From: Platycnemis pennipes | Taxonomy: Eukaryota; Arthropoda; Insecta; Odonata; Platycnemididae | Length of the DNA stretch: 64,000 nucleotides | Assembly (NCBI GenBank): GCA_933228895.1 | Contig: OW121846.1 | Coordinates: 149,900,746-149,964,745 of the forward strand | Direction of reading: 5' to 3' | Shown: in pieces, positions 60,601 to 64,000 of the stretch | How positions within the stretch are numbered: position 1 is the first letter of the stretch | Layout of the letters: each line of letters starts with the position of its first letter | Made by a program: the position numbers and the translations under genes | The notes under the pieces: model-generated | The model's input: only the letters and a program-made list of their open reading frames with translations | The model's database searches: none | Told to the model about the DNA's origin: nothing

Positions 60601-63600
60601 TCGTGGTTCATTGTAAATATGGCGATGGTACGTTTGCGCGGTGTATGTGTGATTTCTAAGATTTTTGGAGTCGAACCCACGACCTCCGGGTGTGATGCGA
60701 GAATTTCTTCCAAAAGGCCCTTATATTCTTTATACAGGGTAAAAAATTCATAGATCTGTCTCCAAAAGTAAAAAAGGGAATCGTGGTTCATTGTAAATAT
60801 GGCGATGGAACGTTGGCGCGGTGGATGTGTGATTTCTAAGATTTTTGGAGTCGAACTCACCACCTCTGCGTCTGGTGCGAGACCTGCTTCCAAAAAGCCA
60901 TTATATGCTTAATACAGGGTAAAATATTCATATACCTGTATTGAATACTAAAACAGCAAATCGTGGTTCATTGTAAATATGGCGATGGTACGTTGGCGCG
61001 GTGGATGTGTGATTTTTAAGATTTTTGGAGTCGAACCCACGACCTCCGGGTGTGACGAGAGAACTGCTTCCAAAAGGCCCTCATATCCTTAATACAGGGT
61101 AAAAAATTCATATACCTGTCTTGAATAGTAAAACAGCAAATCGTGGTTCATTGTAAATATGGCGATGGTACGTTGGCGCGGTGGATGTGTGATTTCTAAG
61201 ATTTTTATAGTCGAACACACGGCCTCTGGGTGTGATGCGAGAACTGCTTCCAAAAGGCACTCATATCCTTTATACAGGGTAATAAATTCATAGATCTGTC
61301 TCCAATAGTTAAACAGGGAATCGTGGTTCATTGTAAATATGGCGATGGAACGTTGGCGCGGTGGATGTGTGATTTCTAAGATTTTTGGAGTCGAACTCAC
61401 GACCTCTACGTTGAATGCGAGACCTGCTTCCAAAAAGCCCTTATATGCTTAATACAGGGTAAAAAATTCATATACCTGTATTGAATAGTAAAACAGCAAA
61501 TCGTGGTTCATTGTAAATATGGCGATGGTACGTTGGCGCGGTGGATGTGTGATTTTTAAGATTTTTTGAGTTGAACCCACGACATCCGGGTGTGATGCGA
61601 GAACTGCTTCCAAAAGGCCCTCATATTCTTTATACAGGGTAAAAAATTCATATACCTGTCTTGAATAGTAAAACAGCAATTCGTGGTTCATATAAATATG
61701 GCGATGGTACGTTGGCGCGGTGGATGTGTGATTTCTAAGACTTTTGGAGTCGAACCCACATCCTCCGGGTGTGATGCGAGAACTGATTCCAGAAGGCCCT
61801 CATATCCTTTATACAGGGTAAAAAATTCATATACCTGTCTTGAATAGTAAAACAGCAAATCGTGGTTTATTGTAAATATGGCGATGGTACGTTGCGCGGT
61901 GGATGTGTGACTTCTAAGATTTTTGGAGTCGAACCCACGACCTCTGGGTGTGACGCGAGAACTGCTTCTAAAAGGCCCTCATATCCTTTATACAGGGTAA
62001 TAAATTCATATACCTGTCATGAATAGTAAAACAGCAAATCGTTGTTCATTGTAAATATGGCGATGGTACGTTGGCACGGTGGATGAGTGATTTCTAAGAT
62101 TTTTGGAGTCGAACCCACGACATCCTGGTATGATGCGAGAACTGCTTCCAAAAGGCCCTCATATCCTTTATACAGGGTAAAAAATTCATATACCTGTCTT
62201 GAATAGTAAAACAGCAAATCGTGGTTCATTGTAAATACTGCGATGGTACGTTGGCGCGGTGGATGTGTGATTTCTAAGATTTTTGGAGTCGAACCCACGA
62301 CCTCCGGGTGTGATGCGAGAAATTCTTCCATAAGGCCCTCATATCCTTTATACAGGGTAAAAAATTCATATACCTGTCTTGAATAGTAAAACAGCAAATC
62401 GTGGTTCATTGTAAATATGGCGATGATACGTTGGCGCGGTGGATGTGTGAATTTTAAGATTTTTGGAGTCGAACTCACGACCTCTGCGTCTGATGCGAGA
62501 CCTGCTTCCAAAAGGACCTTATATGCTTTATACAGATTAAAAAATTCATATACCTGTCTTGAATAGTAAAACAGCAAATCGTGGTTCATTGTAAATATGG
62601 CGATGGTACGTTTGCGCGGTGGATGTGTGATTTCTAAGATTTTTGGAGTCGAACCCACGACCTCCGGGTGTGATGCGAGAAATTCTTCCATAAGGCCTTC
62701 ATATCCTTTATACAGGGTAAAATATTCATATACCTGTCTTGAATAGTAAAACAGCAAATCGTGGTTCATTGTAAATATGGCGATGGTACGTTGGCGCGGT
62801 GGATGTGTGAATTTTAAGATTTTTGGAGTCGAACTCACGACCTCTGCGTCTGATGCGAGACCTGCTTCCAAAAGGACCTTATATGCTTTATACAGGGTAA
62901 AAAATTCATATACCTGTCTTGAATAGTAAAACAGCAAATCGTGGTTCATTGTAAATATGGCGATGGTACGTTGGCGCGGTGGATGTGTGAATTTTAAGAT
63001 TTTTGGAGTCGAACTCATGACCTCTGCGTCTGATGCGAGACCTGCTTCCAAAAGGACCTTATATGCTTTATACAGATTAAAAAATTCATATACCTGTCTT
63101 GAATAGTAAAACAGCAAATCGTGGTTCATTGTAAATATGGCGATGGTAGGTTTGCGCGGTGGATGTGTGATTTCTAAGATTTTTGGAGTCGAACCCACGA
63201 CCTCCGGGTGTGATGCGAGAAATTCTTCCATAAGGCCCTCATATCCTTTATACAGGGTAAAATATTCATATACCTGTCTTGAATAGTAAAACAGCAAATC
63301 GTGCTTCATTGTAAATATGGCGATGGTACGTTGGCGCGGTGGATGTGTGAATTTTAAGATTTTTGGAGTCGAACTCACGACCTCTGCGTCTGATGCGAGA
63401 CCTGCTTCCAAAAGGACCTTATATGCTTTATACAGGGTAAAAAATTCATATACCTGTCTTGAATAGTAAAACAGCAAATCGTGGTTCATTGTAAATATGG
63501 CGATGGTACGTTGGCGCGGTGGATGTGTGATTTTTAAGATTTTTGGAGTCGAACCCACGACCTCCGGGTGTGATGCGAGAAATTCTTCCAAAAGGCCCTC

Positions 63601-64000
63601 ATATCCTCTATACAGGGTAAAAAATTCATATACCTGTCATGAATAGTAAAACAGCAAATCGTGGTTCATTGAAAATATGGCGAAGGTACGTTTTCGCGGT
63701 GGATGTGTGATTTCTAAGATTTTTGGAGTCGAACCCACGACCTACGGGTGTGATGCGAGAATTTCTTCCAAAAGGCTCTCATATCCTTTATACAGGGTAA
63801 AAAATTCATATACCTGTCTTGAATAGTAAAACAGCAAATCGTGGTTCATTGTAAATATGGCGATGGTACGTTGGCGCGGTGGATGTGTGATTTTTAAGAT
63901 TTTTGGAGTCGAACCGACGACCTCCGGGCGTGATGCGAGAAATTCTTCCAAAAGGCCCTCATATCCTTTATACAGGGTAAAAAATTCATATACCTGTCAT
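54610..64000 (-). repeat. 180-bp satellite array, inverted orientation, runs off the window
   Basis: About 52 monomers of 180 bp, with rare 1-2 bp indels. On the minus strand each intact unit contains GGTTCGACTCC, an exact Pol III B-box, preceded by 'cggaggtcgtgg', which looks like a tRNA variable loop and T-stem; the 3' T-stem partner is lost. At least two monomer types exist: 'tacctgtcttgaatagtaaaacagc' and 'gatctgtctccaatagtaaaaaag' (about 55710, 56611, 57332, 58949, 60750, 61289). Because 180 is a multiple of 3 and one minus-strand frame lacks stops, ORFs up to 524 codons arise. Confidence 0.97.

Noticed and set aside
54822..63951. Many minus-strand ORFs of 69-524 codons
   Set aside because: They are the satellite monomer read in one open frame, and units with indels break it. 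No start context, splice signal or domain supports a gene.
54149..64000. Regular spacing as a possible CRISPR array
   Set aside because: The whole 180-bp unit is repeated with no unique spacers, and the context is eukaryotic.

Overview
This is eukaryotic, AT-rich, repeat-dominated DNA, most likely from an arthropod. Signs are the Penelope-like element with a GIY-YIG domain, insect-type Helitron and piggyBac families, PHD-finger LINEs and canonical GT/AG splice sites. I cannot place it further. I see no bacterial operon, rRNA or CRISPR. Almost every recognisable protein is a broken transposon protein. Only one short exon (19458-19585) and one possible two-exon fragment (22418-22850) look host-like. 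Family assignments rest on motifs I recognise by eye; no database search was run.

Layout. 1-1470: end of a transposon with CAGAGTGTCCC termini. 2482-2557: tRNA-derived sequence. 6504-6897: solo arm of a second transposon family. 7531-8650: five copies of a 224-bp tandem repeat. 10452-18620: a Penelope-like element (minus strand), broken by two nested transposons, partly amplified as 1286-bp tandem units, and joined head-to-head to its own 3' end. 19458-19585: candidate host exon. 22418-22850: candidate exon pair cut by a degenerate LINE (about 22866-25190, minus).

27045-36449: a second LINE (plus strand) with a PHD-finger ORF1, endonuclease and reverse transcriptase, ending in a (TAAA)n tail. 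It is split at 29488-34785 by the CAGAGTGTCCC transposon, which itself holds a 2125-bp element with GGGGTCATTCTGTA ends. 37190-39965: internally deleted piggyBac element flanked by TTAA. 41509-41802 and 41998-42815: two MITE-like elements. 43239-47838: a second piggyBac with TTAA flanks, holding a Helitron fragment (43628-45273). 51293-51565: solo-LTR-like unit. 53090-53470: minisatellite. 54149-64000 (window end): a 180-bp satellite that carries an exact tRNA B-box in every intact monomer, switches orientation once, and shows higher-order duplications.

The nesting gives a relative chronology. The two LINEs and the Penelope element are the oldest layer, the TIR elements and piggyBacs came later, and the Helitron, the GGGG-ended element and the 1286-bp amplification are younger. 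In several cases removing the insert and one target-site copy restores the interrupted frame, which fixes the element ends to the base.
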